From the NCBI RefSeq assembly GCF_000787775.1, contig NZ_BBPM01000021.1:7977-65311 (forward strand): a stretch of 57,335 nt of DNA, given 5' to 3'. The position numbers and the translations under genes are program-made. Of the stretch, positions 39,797-47,661 are shown in pieces (within the stretch, counting starts at the first letter, position 1; the number at the start of each line of letters is the position of its first letter). Origin of the DNA: Streptacidiphilus carbonis (GTDB lineage: Bacteria > Actinomycetota > Actinomycetes > Streptomycetales > Streptomycetaceae). The notes beneath the pieces are model-generated. The model was not told the origin of the DNA. It saw only the letters and a list, made by a program, of their open reading frames with translations, and searched no databases.

Positions 39797-40123
39797 ATGG
39801 GTCCGCGGCACGTCGTCGCCCTGGTGCTGCTGGCCCTCGGCGCAGCGGCACTGGTGGTCTCCGCCGTCGCGCTGGTCGTCCTGCCCGCGCCGTTCGCCCG
39901 GCTGCACGCGCTCGCTCCGGCGACCTCGCTGGGCGCGCCGCTGATCGCACTGGCCCTCGCGGTGGACACCGGCCCGGGGCGTGCGGCCGTGAAGCTGCTG
40001 TTCATCGGTGGCCTGCTGGCCGTGGCCGGACCGGTCACCACGATGGCCGTCGCCCGGGTCGCCGCGGCCACCGGCGGCACCGCGGCCACCGGCGAAGGCG
40101 CGAACGAGGAGGCCGACGGATGA
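39797..40123 (+). CDS. mrpG: Na+/H+ antiporter subunit G (MrpG/MbhC-like)
   Basis: A 108-residue, three-helix protein with FARLHALAPATSLGAPLIALAL, the PxxxLHxxxxxxxxG signature of MnhG/PhaG. An Ala/Glu-rich cytoplasmic tail closes it. Its stop overlaps the start of the DUF4040 gene (ATGA). Confidence 0.85.
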   Translation: MGPRHVVALVLLALGAAALVVSAVALVVLPAPFARLHALAPATSLGAPLIALALAVDTGPGRAAVKLLFIGGLLAVAGPVTTMAVARVAAATGGTAATGEGANEEADG

Positions 40124-40422
40124 ATCCCGATGTCACCGAGGTACTGGCGCTGGTGGTGCTGCTGGTGGTCGCGGTCGTGGCCACGGTCGCCGTGCTCACC
40201 CGCGACCCGGCCCGCCAGGCCGTGGTGCTGGCCGTGCTCGGGCTGACGCTGGCGCTGCTCTTCACCGTGCTGCAGGCCCCCGACGTGGCCCTGTCCCAGT
40301 TGGGGGTCGGCACGGCGATCACGCCGCTGCTCATCATGCTGACGCTGCGTCGGATCAGGCGCGGGGACGCCCCCGACGAGACCGGCACGAAGGAGTCGGC
40401 GCCCGAGGGGGAGGACCGTTGA
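40120..40422 (+). CDS. MbhD-like DUF4040 subunit
   Basis: A 100-residue membrane protein with three helices; VLTRDPARQAVVLAVLGLTLALLFTVLQAPDVALSQLGVG is the DUF4040/MbhD signature, found fused to the end of MrpA in standard Mrp systems and free-standing in archaeal Mbh. Here it is free-standing. A charged tail follows, and a TTGA overlap joins it to the next gene. Confidence 0.85.
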   Translation: MNPDVTEVLALVVLLVVAVVATVAVLTRDPARQAVVLAVLGLTLALLFTVLQAPDVALSQLGVGTAITPLLIMLTLRRIRRGDAPDETGTKESAPEGEDR

Positions 40423-41174
40423 GCCGCAGCGCACGGGTGCGGCTGTTCCTCGGCGCGGCTGCGGCGATCGCCGTGTTCTATGTGCTCGCCTGCACCGGGC
40501 TGCCGCACTTCGGCACGGCTGCCCATCCCTACGGTGACCGCGCGGTCGCCGCCACGCTGCGGCAGCACACCGCCAACACCGTCTCCTCGATCAACTTCGA
40601 CCAGCGGGCCTTCGACACCCTGGGGGAGGAGTCGATCCTGCTCGGCTCGGTCCTCGGTGCCACCGCGCTGCTGCGCCGTACCGACGACGAACAGGAGTTC
40701 ACACCCGGTCAGGTCCGGGTGCTGCCGTCCACCCGGCTGTTCGGCACCCTGCTGCTCCCGGTCGCGCTGCTGACCGGCGTCTACATCGTCGCCCACGGGC
40801 AGCTCAGCCCCGGCGGCGGGTTCCAGGGCGGGGTGGTGCTGGCCAGTGCCCTGCACCTGGCCTATGTGGCCGCCGACTACCGGTCGCTGAAGGAGATCCG
40901 GCCCAGGGAACTGCTGGACGGCGTCGACGCCGTGGCCGCCGGCGCGTTCACCACCCTGGGCCTGGCCGGACTGATCACCGGAGCGGCCTACCTGCAGAAC
41001 GTGCTGCCGCTGGGCACCTTCAACACGCTCTCGTCCGGGGGCCTGGTCCCGGTCATCAACGCGGCCGTGGGCGTCGAGGTGGCCTCGGGGGTCATCGTGC
41101 TGCTGGCCCACTTCCTGGACCAGGCCCTGGCGACCAGGGGAGAGCGGACGACGACGGAGAGAGGGTCCTCATGA
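40419..41174 (+). CDS. mrpB: MbhE-MrpB fusion subunit
   Basis: A 251-residue protein. The first ~85 residues (one helix, then NTVSSINFDQRAFDTLGEESILLGSVLGATALLRR) match MbhE, the last part of MrpA; the remainder (LFGTLLLPVALLTGVYIVAHGQLSPGGGFQGGVVLASAL...) is MnhB/MrpB, with four helices and the GHxxPGGGFQGG motif. TTG 40419 is chosen because GGGGGAGGA precedes it and TTGA overlap occurs elsewhere; GTG 40437 is the alternative. It is a natural fusion linking two Mbh subunits. Confidence 0.82.
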   Translation: MSRSARVRLFLGAAAAIAVFYVLACTGLPHFGTAAHPYGDRAVAATLRQHTANTVSSINFDQRAFDTLGEESILLGSVLGATALLRRTDDEQEFTPGQVRVLPSTRLFGTLLLPVALLTGVYIVAHGQLSPGGGFQGGVVLASALHLAYVAADYRSLKEIRPRELLDGVDAVAAGAFTTLGLAGLITGAAYLQNVLPLGTFNTLSSGGLVPVINAAVGVEVASGVIVLLAHFLDQALATRGERTTTERGSS

Positions 41175-41527
41175 GCGGGCTGTTCGGACTGGTGCCCCAC
41201 CTGGTCGCCGGGTGGATCCTGCTGGTCGGCATGTACGGGCTGGTGACCAGCCGCAATCTGGTCCATGCGGTCGGCTGCCTGGCGGTGGCCCAGTCCGCCA
41301 CCTACGTCCTGCTGCTGTCGGTCGGCTTCCGCCGCGGCGGCACCGCGCCGGTGTTCTCCGACGCCTCGCCGCACTCCGTGGTCGTCGACCCGGTCGTCCA
41401 GGCGCTCACCCTCACCGACATCGTGGTGGGCGCCACGGTCACCGCGTTGCTGCTGGCCCTGGTGATGCAGCTCCACAAGCGCCACGCCACCGTCGACCCC
41501 GACCGGCTGAACAGCCTGCGCGGATAG
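41171..41527 (+). CDS. mrpC: Na+/H+ antiporter subunit C (MrpC/NuoK-like)
   Basis: A 118-residue NuoK-fold protein with three helices; LVGMYGLVTSRNLVHAVGCLAVAQSATYVLLLSVG and DPVVQALTLTDIVVGATVTALLLAL are family marks. It overlaps the end of the previous gene (ATGA). Confidence 0.87.
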   Translation: MSGLFGLVPHLVAGWILLVGMYGLVTSRNLVHAVGCLAVAQSATYVLLLSVGFRRGGTAPVFSDASPHSVVVDPVVQALTLTDIVVGATVTALLLALVMQLHKRHATVDPDRLNSLRG

Positions 41528-41542
41528 CGGAACGGATCCTTG

Positions 41543-43405
41543 ATGACCGCACCCGACCTGCTTCCGCTGGCCGTCGCCGTCCCGCTGCTGGGGGCGGCGC
41601 TGTTCGCCGCCGTCGGACGGCTGCTGCCCAGGCGCGCCTGCGACGTCCTGGTCACCGTCTGGGCGTTGGCCGACGTGGTGCTGCTGGCCGCGCTCTGGCG
41701 TGCGGCCAACCGGGGTCCGTTCGCCTCCTGGGTCGGCGGCTGGCGGCCCAGGAACGGCGAGAGCGTGGGCATCGTGCTGGTCGGCGACCCGCTCGGGGTC
41801 GGGCTGGCGCTGCTGGTGTCGCTGCTGGTGCTGGCCGCGGTGGTGTACGCGTGGCGCTACTTCGCCGAGCCGCCGACCAGGAGTCCGGGCACGTTCCCCG
41901 CGCTGGTGCTGCTCTTCGAGGCGGGCATGTGCGGGTTCGCGCTCACCGGCGACCTCTTCAACGCCTTCGTCTTCTTCGAGCTGATGGGCGCGGTCGCCTA
42001 CGCCCTCACCGGCTACCGGGTGGAGGACCCCCGCCCGCTGCAGGGCGCGTTGACCTTCGGCGTCGTCAACTCCCTGGCCGCGTACTGCTCGCTGATGGGC
42101 ATCGCGCTGCTCTACGCCCGCACCGGCGAGCTGGGCATGGCGCAGATCGGGCGGCACCTGGCCGCCCACCGCACCGACACGCTCACCGTCACGGCGTTCG
42201 TGCTGGTCCTGACCGGGCTGCTGACCAAGGCCGCGATGGTCCCCTTCCACCTCTGGCTGCCCGACGCGCACGCGGTCGCACCGACGCCCGTGTGCATGCT
42301 GCTGTCGGGGGTCATGGTCGAGCTCGGCGTCTACGGAGCGGCGCGGGTCTACTGGACGGTCTTCGCCGGCCCCGGCGGGATCCCGGCCGGGGCCGTACGC
42401 GGCGTCCTGGTCGCCGCCGGGGTGCTCACCGCGCTGCTGGGCGCGCTGATGTGCTGGCAGCAGCGGCACATCAAACGGATGCTCGCCTTCTCCACCATCA
42501 GCCATGTCGGACTGTTCCTGGTCGGGACCGCCCTCCTGGACGCCCACGGCGCCGCCGCGACCGCCCTCTACGTGCTCGGGCACGCGGGCGCCAAGGCGGC
42601 GCTGTTCGGCCTCACCGGCGTGCTGCTGGACCAGTACGGCTCGGTGGACGAGCACGGGCTGTACGGCAGGGCCCGGGAGCTGCGGTGGAGCGCCGGTGTG
42701 ATGTTCGCCCTCGGCGGCCTGGCCGTGGCCGGGCTGCCGCCGTTCGGCGCGGGGCTGGGCAAGGCCCTGTCCGAGCACGCGGCGGGAGACTTCCTCGGCT
42801 GGCTGCCCGCGGTCTTCGTGGTCACCTCGGCGGTCACCGGCGGTGCGGTGCTGCGCACGGCGGCCCGGGTCTTCGCCGGCGCCGGGGCCGTCCCGCACGA
42901 CAGCCACCAGGCCGAGACCCGGGGCGACGACGAGGAGCCCGAGGTACGCGACCCGGGGCGACCCGTCCCGCGGCCGATGCTGGCGGTTCCCGCCGCGCTG
43001 CTCGCCGCGTGCCTGGCGAGCGGCGTACTGCCGGGCCTGACCGCGGGGCTGGCCCGGGCCGGGACGCTGTTCACCAGCAGGGCGGACTACTTCGCCGCGG
43101 CCGGCCAGGGCCCGCCGACGGCGTTCCCGCCGCTGAGCGCCCCGTCCCTGGCCGGGTGGACCGGCGAGGGCGCGCTGCTGGGCCTGGTCTCCACCCTGGT
43201 CGCGCTCGCCCTGGCGGCGACGGCGCTGTGGGGGCCGCTGCTCGGCGGCCGGGGCGCCCGCAGGCTGCGCGACCTGGCCGCGACCGGATCGCACCGGCTG
43301 GTGCTGCCGCTGCGCCGACTGCACTCCGGACGGCTCGGCGACAACGTCGCCTGGCTGGCCACCGGCGTCGGAGTGCTGCTGGTCGTGTTCACCGCACTCA
43401 GGTGA
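41543..43405 (+). CDS. mrpD: Na+/H+ antiporter subunit D (MrpD, NuoN-like)
   Basis: A 620-residue membrane protein with 14 or more helices, in the proton-pumping NuoL/M/N superfamily. ALTGDLFNAFVFFELMGAVAYALTGY contains the conserved Glu, LLTKAAMVPFHLWLPDAHAVAPTPVCMLLSG contains the Lys and HxWLPDAH motif, and RHIKRMLAFSTISHVGLFL is the family Lys helix. It is the only large antiporter subunit in the operon; the N-terminal NuoL-like part of MrpA has no gene here. A Glu/Asp-rich loop (TRGDDEEPEVRDPGRP) interrupts the later helices. Confidence 0.87.
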   Translation: MTAPDLLPLAVAVPLLGAALFAAVGRLLPRRACDVLVTVWALADVVLLAALWRAANRGPFASWVGGWRPRNGESVGIVLVGDPLGVGLALLVSLLVLAAVVYAWRYFAEPPTRSPGTFPALVLLFEAGMCGFALTGDLFNAFVFFELMGAVAYALTGYRVEDPRPLQGALTFGVVNSLAAYCSLMGIALLYARTGELGMAQIGRHLAAHRTDTLTVTAFVLVLTGLLTKAAMVPFHLWLPDAHAVAPTPVCMLLSGVMVELGVYGAARVYWTVFAGPGGIPAGAVRGVLVAAGVLTALLGALMCWQQRHIKRMLAFSTISHVGLFLVGTALLDAHGAAATALYVLGHAGAKAALFGLTGVLLDQYGSVDEHGLYGRARELRWSAGVMFALGGLAVAGLPPFGAGLGKALSEHAAGDFLGWLPAVFVVTSAVTGGAVLRTAARVFAGAGAVPHDSHQAETRGDDEEPEVRDPGRPVPRPMLAVPAALLAACLASGVLPGLTAGLARAGTLFTSRADYFAAAGQGPPTAFPPLSAPSLAGWTGEGALLGLVSTLVALALAATALWGPLLGGRGARRLRDLAATGSHRLVLPLRRLHSGRLGDNVAWLATGVGVLLVVFTALR

Positions 43406-43424
43406 CCCGGCTTCCGCCGACGGC

Positions 43425-43449
43425 GTTAGCGGGCGACCAGGGCGGGAAG
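43425..43449 (+). promoter_or_regulatory. SigB-like promoter box before the aconitase gene
   Basis: GTTA, 15 bases, GGGAAG, 45 bases before the ATG. The GGGAAGACGCATCC that starts here is shared with the antiporter promoter. Confidence 0.5.
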
Positions 43450-43493
43450 ACGCATCCGACGGCAGCGTGTGCGAGAGCGCGGAGGTGGACCTC

Positions 43494-45500
43494 ATGAGCG
43501 GCGGCCCGATGTCGGTGGCGCAGCGCCTGATCGCGGAGCACCTGGTCGACGGCCGGACGGTGCCGGGGGAGGAGATCGCCCTGCGGGTGGACCAGACCCT
43601 CACCCAGGACGCCACCGGCACCCTGGTCATGCAGGAGCTGGAGGCCCTGGGCCTGGACCGGGTCAGGACCGAGGTCAGCGTCCAGTACGTGGACCACAAC
43701 ATCCTGCAGGCCGACGAGCGCAACGCCGAGGACCACGCCTTCCTGCGTTCCGCCGCCCGCCGGTTCGGACTCTGGTACTCCAAGCCGGGCAACGGGGTCT
43801 CGCACCCCACCCATATGCAGCACTTCGGCAGGCCGGGACGGACCCTGGTCGGCTCCGACTCGCACACCTGCGCCGCCGGGGCGCTGGGCATGCTGGCCAT
43901 CGGCACCGGCGGCCTGGACGTGGCGCTGGCCATGGCCGGGGAACCACTGCATCTGACGATGCCCCAGCTGTGGGGCGTCCGGCTGACCGGCACCCTGCCG
44001 CCCTGGGTGAGCGCCAAGGACGTAATCCTGGAACTGCTGCGCCGGCACGGGGTCAAGGGCGGCGTGAACCGCATCCTGGAGTACCACGGCCCCGGCCTCG
44101 GCGGGCTGAGCGCCATGGATCGGCATGTGATCGCCAATATGGGCGCCGAACTCGGCGCCACCGCCAGCGTGTTCCCCGCCGACGAGGCGGTGCGGGACTT
44201 CCTCCGGGCCCAGGGCCGGGAGCAGGACTTCCACCGCATCGTCGCGGACGACGGCGCCGGCTACGACGTGGCCGAGGAGATCGACCTCTCCGCGCTGGAG
44301 CCGCTGATCGCCCGACCGCACTCGCCGGGCGACGTCGTACCGGTGCGCGAGGCAGCGGGGACTCCGATCGGGCAGGCGGTCATCGGCTCCTCGGCCAACC
44401 CGGGCCTGCGCGACTTCGCCGTCGCCGCGGCGATGGCGGCTGGGCGGCAGAGCGCGCCCGGGGTGAGCCTGGACATCAACCCCAGCTCCCGGGAGATCCT
44501 GCAGGACCTCACCCGGCTGGGCGGCACCTTCCAGCTGATCGCGGCCGGAGCCCGGATCCACCAGGCCGGCTGCCTGGGCTGCATCGGCATGGGCCAGGCC
44601 CCGGCGAGCGGCCAGCACTCGCTGCGGACCTTCCCGCGCAACTTCCCCGGGCGCTCCGGCACCGCCGACGACTCGGTCTGGCTGTGCTCGCCGGAGACCG
44701 CGACCGCCTCGGCGCTGACCGGCGCGATCACCGACCCGCGGGACTGGGCCGCGGGGGAGCGGATGGAGCCGCCCCGGCTGGACCTCCCCGCGCGGGCCAG
44801 CGTCAACGACGCCATGCTCGAAGCGCCGTTGCCGCCGGAGCAGGCCGCCGAGGTGGAGCTGGTCCGCGGCGCCAACATCTCGGCCCTGCCCGACCTCGAC
44901 CCGCTGCCCGACACCGTGAGCGGACCCGTCCTGCTCACCATGGGTGACAATGTGTCCACCGACGAGATCTCCCCTGCCGGGGCGCGGGCGCTGCCGTACC
45001 GGTCCAACCTGCCGAAGCTGGCCGACTTCACCCTGACGCGCATCGACCCCGAGTACCCCGACCGGGCGCGGAAAGCGGGGACGCATCTCCTGGTCGCCGG
45101 AGAGAACTACGGCCAGGGCTCCTCGCGGGAGCACGCGGCCATCACCCCGCGGCTGCTGGGGCTGCGGGTGGTCCTGGCCAAGTCCTTCGCCAGGATCCAC
45201 TGGCAGAACCTGGCCAACTTCGGGGTGCTGGCCCTGGAGTTCGCCGATCCGGAGGACCACGGGCGGATCAGCCGGGGTGACGAGCTGTGTCTGGAACACC
45301 TGCACGAGCAGCTCGGCGCGGACCGCGACAGCCGGGAACTCGTCGTCCACAACACCACGACCGGGGACGACTACCCGGTCAGGCACCGCCTCTCACCGCG
45401 GCAGCGCGCCAACGTCCTGGCCGGCGGGGTCATCCCGGCCCTGGCGGGACAGCCCTCGCGGGGGCAGGGGACCTCGGCTCAGGGGACCTCGCGCAGGTAG
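43494..45500 (+). CDS. acn: Aconitate hydratase
   Basis: A 668-residue aconitase, the size of the bacterial/mitochondrial type lacking the long linker of AcnA (about 900). VGSDSHTCAAG and GCLGCIG hold the three iron-sulfur cysteines, the GDNVSTDEI segment opens the swivel domain, and YGQGSSREHAA has the substrate Arg/Ser loop. It isomerises citrate to isocitrate through a [4Fe-4S] centre, which is oxygen-labile and often stress-regulated. A second, housekeeping aconitase may exist elsewhere. GGAGG lies 9 bases before the ATG. The 3' end overlaps the next minus-strand gene by 22 bases. Confidence 0.88.
   Translation: MSGGPMSVAQRLIAEHLVDGRTVPGEEIALRVDQTLTQDATGTLVMQELEALGLDRVRTEVSVQYVDHNILQADERNAEDHAFLRSAARRFGLWYSKPGNGVSHPTHMQHFGRPGRTLVGSDSHTCAAGALGMLAIGTGGLDVALAMAGEPLHLTMPQLWGVRLTGTLPPWVSAKDVILELLRRHGVKGGVNRILEYHGPGLGGLSAMDRHVIANMGAELGATASVFPADEAVRDFLRAQGREQDFHRIVADDGAGYDVAEEIDLSALEPLIARPHSPGDVVPVREAAGTPIGQAVIGSSANPGLRDFAVAAAMAAGRQSAPGVSLDINPSSREILQDLTRLGGTFQLIAAGARIHQAGCLGCIGMGQAPASGQHSLRTFPRNFPGRSGTADDSVWLCSPETATASALTGAITDPRDWAAGERMEPPRLDLPARASVNDAMLEAPLPPEQAAEVELVRGANISALPDLDPLPDTVSGPVLLTMGDNVSTDEISPAGARALPYRSNLPKLADFTLTRIDPEYPDRARKAGTHLLVAGENYGQGSSREHAAITPRLLGLRVVLAKSFARIHWQNLANFGVLALEFADPEDHGRISRGDELCLEHLHEQLGADRDSRELVVHNTTTGDDYPVRHRLSPRQRANVLAGGVIPALAGQPSRGQGTSAQGTSRR
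45465..45494. repeat. Two 15-bp copies at the shared 3' end of aconitase and zinc-ribbon genes
   Basis: CAGGGGACCTCGGCT followed by CAGGGGACCTCGCGC. The stop of the minus-strand gene (TCA at 45479-45481) lies at the junction of the two copies. Confidence 0.7.
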
Positions 45501-45691
45501 ATGGCGCCGCAGGTGTGGCAGAACTTCTCCTCGGTGTGCCCCCAGGCCAGGTCGGACATCTTCTCCGCGGCCGGGTCCGTGTCGTACCCGCACAGAGCCG
45601 TGATGCCGTTGTCCTTGATCATGTGCCACTGGCCGATCCGCCGGCCGGCCGGTCCCGTCACGTACTCGGCACGCATCTCGTAGATCCGCAT
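45479..45691 (-). CDS. Small zinc-ribbon-like protein
   Basis: A 70-residue protein. Cys34 (ALCGYD), Cys58 and Cys61 (CHTCG) with nearby His (GHTEEKF) suggest a metal-binding knuckle. The start MRIYEMRAEYVTG is well formed. No family assigned. A perfect GTTT-N14-GGGTAG box lies about 75 bases upstream, so it is probably stress-induced. Confidence 0.65.
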   Translation of the reverse strand: MRIYEMRAEYVTGPAGRRIGQWHMIKDNGITALCGYDTDPAAEKMSDLAWGHTEEKFCHTCGAIYLREVP

Positions 45692-45762
45692 GACAGCGCC
45701 TCCTCTGCCTCGGCCGGCGGGTCAGCGAGCGCTGACGTGACGCCCCGGCCGGGAAGATTCGC

Positions 45763-45786
45763 CTACCCCTCGGTTCTGCCCGAAAC
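45763..45786 (-). promoter_or_regulatory. SigB-like promoter box before the zinc-ribbon gene
   Basis: GTTT, 14 bases, GGGTAG on the minus strand. One of the best fits in the window. Confidence 0.6.
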
Positions 45787-45813
45787 GCCCCTTCCCCACC
45801 CCTGTAGGGCTGG

Positions 45814-46203
45814 TCAGCGGCGTCCGACGTGGCTGGTGGGGCGGACCCGCATGCCGGACCAGGTGTCGTCCAAAGAGATCAGGGTGACGCCGGTCAGCCC
45901 GTGCCCGGCGAGCCGGGCCTGCAGGATGTCGCGGTTGAGATCGGTGCCCGCCTCGGCCCCGCCCTTGCGGTAGGCCACCCAGAGCAGCCCGTCCAGGGGG
46001 AGGGCGGCCACCGCCGTCCCGATCCCGGCGTCGACGGCCGCGGTGTCGGAGGCGAAGAGAACGGCCAGATCCGGGCCGTCCGCGTCATCGGCCAGCACGG
46101 CGCCGACGGGCAGCGGTCCCGGCGACCACCCCTGCGGCGCCCCGATCAGCAGGAGCGCCGAGCCTTCCCTGACGCCCAGCTTCTCAGCGGTGGTCTTTGC
46201 CAT
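45814..46203 (-). CDS. Hypothetical protein, DUF3052-like
   Basis: A 129-residue protein: MAKTTAEKLGVREGSALLLIGAPQGW, ADDADGPDLAVLFASDTAAVDAGIGTAVAALPLDGLLWVAYRKGG and DTWSGMRVRP. The opening and the 'probability' style of alternating strand-helix resembles DUF3052 or similar proteins. No catalytic residues stand out. It is divergent from the WhiB gene across a 192-base region. Confidence 0.55.
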   Translation of the reverse strand: MAKTTAEKLGVREGSALLLIGAPQGWSPGPLPVGAVLADDADGPDLAVLFASDTAAVDAGIGTAVAALPLDGLLWVAYRKGGAEAGTDLNRDILQARLAGHGLTGVTLISLDDTWSGMRVRPTSHVGRR

Positions 46204-46337
46204 GCGGCTGATCGTAACCCGGTCGCACCGCCGTCGCCGGGGTCGACGGCACGGAGTCGTTTGCGTTTCGGCGGACCGGTCATACGGGGGTTGAACGGCA
46301 CCCGTGCCACCGGACCCGACCCTAGGGGGCGACCCGA

Positions 46338-46391
46338 ATGCTCGACGACGAACGCCACGGACACACCCGCGGCCGTGGAACGGGGGGCTGA
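46338..46391 (+). CDS. Possible 17-codon leader ORF before whiB
   Basis: ATG at 46338 with AGGGGGCGA upstream opens MLDDERHGHTRGRGTGG and stops at 46389-46391, 4 bases before the GTG of the WhiB gene. The spacing would allow translational coupling. A run this short can arise by chance. Confidence 0.3.
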   Translation: MLDDERHGHTRGRGTGG

Positions 46392-46395
46392 GCCG

Positions 46396-46836
46396 GTGGG
46401 CCGGGCCAGGTTCCGGCGCACGGTTCCGCCGACCGGCGCACGCCAGGGCTGGTGGTGGGACGCCGCCTGCGCCGACCTCGACCCCGAACTCTTCTTCCCG
46501 CTCACCGGGACCGGGCCCGCCGCCGTTCAGGAGGCCAGGGCCAAGGCGGTGTGCGCACGCTGCCCGGTGGCGGCGGACTGCCTGGACTGGGCGCTGCGCA
46601 CCGGCCAGGAGTCGGGCATCTGGGGCGGCCGGGACGAAGTCGAGCGGCGGCAGATCCAGCGGCGGGCACAGATCCAGCGGCGGACGGAGCGGCGCGACAG
46701 CCGCGGCGGCCTCGACGGGAGGGACGGGAGGGACGGCAGGGACGGCAGGGACGGCAGGCAGGCTGGTGACCGGGACCGGCACCGGGGCGCGACGGCGGGT
46801 CGTTCCAGCGGGCCGGCGGGTACGCGTCCGAGTTGA
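46396..46836 (+). CDS. WhiB-family iron-sulfur transcription factor
   Basis: A 146-residue WhiB-like protein. Cys25 (DAACAD), Cys53-x2-Cys56 (CARC) and Cys62 (DCLDWA) bind a [4Fe-4S] or [2Fe-2S] centre; GIWGG (75-79) is the turn before the DNA/sigma-binding region, which reads RDEVERRQIQRR. The C-terminal 50 residues are low complexity: RRAQIQRR then DGRDGRDGRDGRDGR, encoded by GACGG repeats. WhiB proteins act with the principal sigma factor and respond to oxygen, NO or redox state. GGGGGG lies 8 bases before GTG 46396. Confidence 0.82.
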   Translation: MGRARFRRTVPPTGARQGWWWDAACADLDPELFFPLTGTGPAAVQEARAKAVCARCPVAADCLDWALRTGQESGIWGGRDEVERRQIQRRAQIQRRTERRDSRGGLDGRDGRDGRDGRDGRQAGDRDRHRGATAGRSSGPAGTRPS

Positions 46837-46842
46837 TCGAGG

Positions 46843-46867
46843 GTTTGTACCCGCAGGTCGCGGGTAG
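46843..46867 (+). promoter_or_regulatory. SigB-like promoter box before the PRC-barrel gene
   Basis: GTTT, 15 bases, GGGTAG, 36 bases before the ATG and directly after the WhiB stop. A perfect match to the form GTTT-N15-GGGTA. Confidence 0.6.
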
Positions 46868-46902
46868 CCGATCGAACGCTGAGTGAGCGAGAGGACATCG
46901 CC

Positions 46903-47601
46903 ATGACCGAAGCCCAGGCAACCGTGAAGTACGCCATCGGAACCGAGGTCCACTGCGCGAACGGCACCTGCGGGCGGTTGGACCGAGTGGTGGTCGACCC
47001 GGTGGCCCGGACCCTCACCCACCTGGTGGTGGACCCCGGCAGCGGCACCCGGCGACTCGTGCCGCTCGACCTGGTGGAGAGCCCGGTCCAGGGCCGGGGC
47101 CACGACGCCGGCGTCATCGTGCTGCGGTGCGACACCGCCGCCTTCGAGGCGCTGGAACCGGCCGAGGAGACCGAGTTCCTGTCCGGCTACGACGACGACC
47201 GGTTCGGCTACGGAACCGAGCAGCTGATCGCCTGGCCGTACTTCGGCCTGGGCGTCAGCGGCACCGGCGGCATCGCGGGTGCCCCCGGGATCCTGCCGAC
47301 CGGAGTCGGCGAGCCGAGAGAGCAGACCTACGAGCGGGTGCCCAGCGGCGAGGTGCAGATCCGCAGGGGCGAGCGGGTCGAGGCGAACGACGGCGAGATC
47401 GGCCGGGTCCAGGGTCTGGTGATCGACCCGGCGGACCACGGGGTCACCCATGTGCTGCTGCAGGAGGGGCACTTCTGGGGTAAGAAGACCGTGGCCATCC
47501 CGATCCGTGCGGTCACCCGGGTGGGCGGCGGCTCGGTACGGGTGCAGCTGTCCAAGGCGCAGGTGGGAGACCTCCCACCGGTCGACCTCGACCATCCGTG
47601 A
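46903..47601 (+). CDS. PRC-barrel domain protein
   Basis: A 232-residue protein with two PRC-barrel-like units: first VHCANGTCGRLDRVVVDPVARTLTHLVVDPGSGTRRLVPLDLV (about 15-60), second RRGERVEANDGEIGRVQGLVIDPADHGVTHVLLQEGHFWGKKTVAIPIRAV (about 150-205), joined by an aromatic-rich, Gly-containing linker. PRC barrels bind nucleic acid or protein partners; small stress-induced PRC proteins are common in bacteria. It has its own SigB-like promoter and is followed 60 bases later by transketolase. Confidence 0.82.
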   Translation: MTEAQATVKYAIGTEVHCANGTCGRLDRVVVDPVARTLTHLVVDPGSGTRRLVPLDLVESPVQGRGHDAGVIVLRCDTAAFEALEPAEETEFLSGYDDDRFGYGTEQLIAWPYFGLGVSGTGGIAGAPGILPTGVGEPREQTYERVPSGEVQIRRGERVEANDGEIGRVQGLVIDPADHGVTHVLLQEGHFWGKKTVAIPIRAVTRVGGGSVRVQLSKAQVGDLPPVDLDHP

Positions 47602-47617
47602 CCCGGAACGACCTGAC

Positions 47618-47656
47618 CGGACCTGAAGAGCGGACCTGAAGACCGGACCTGGAGGA
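47618..47656. repeat. Three 13-bp tandem copies in the transketolase leader
   Basis: CGGACCTGAAGAG, CGGACCTGAAGAC and CGGACCTGGAGGA in succession; the last copy supplies the ribosome site of the transketolase gene. Confidence 0.75.
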
Positions 47657-47661
47657 GGACC

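Noticed and set aside
40988-44239. 1083-codon minus-strand frame under the Mrp and aconitase genes
   Set aside because: Low-complexity QRG-type sequence, typical of antisense frames in GC-rich DNA.
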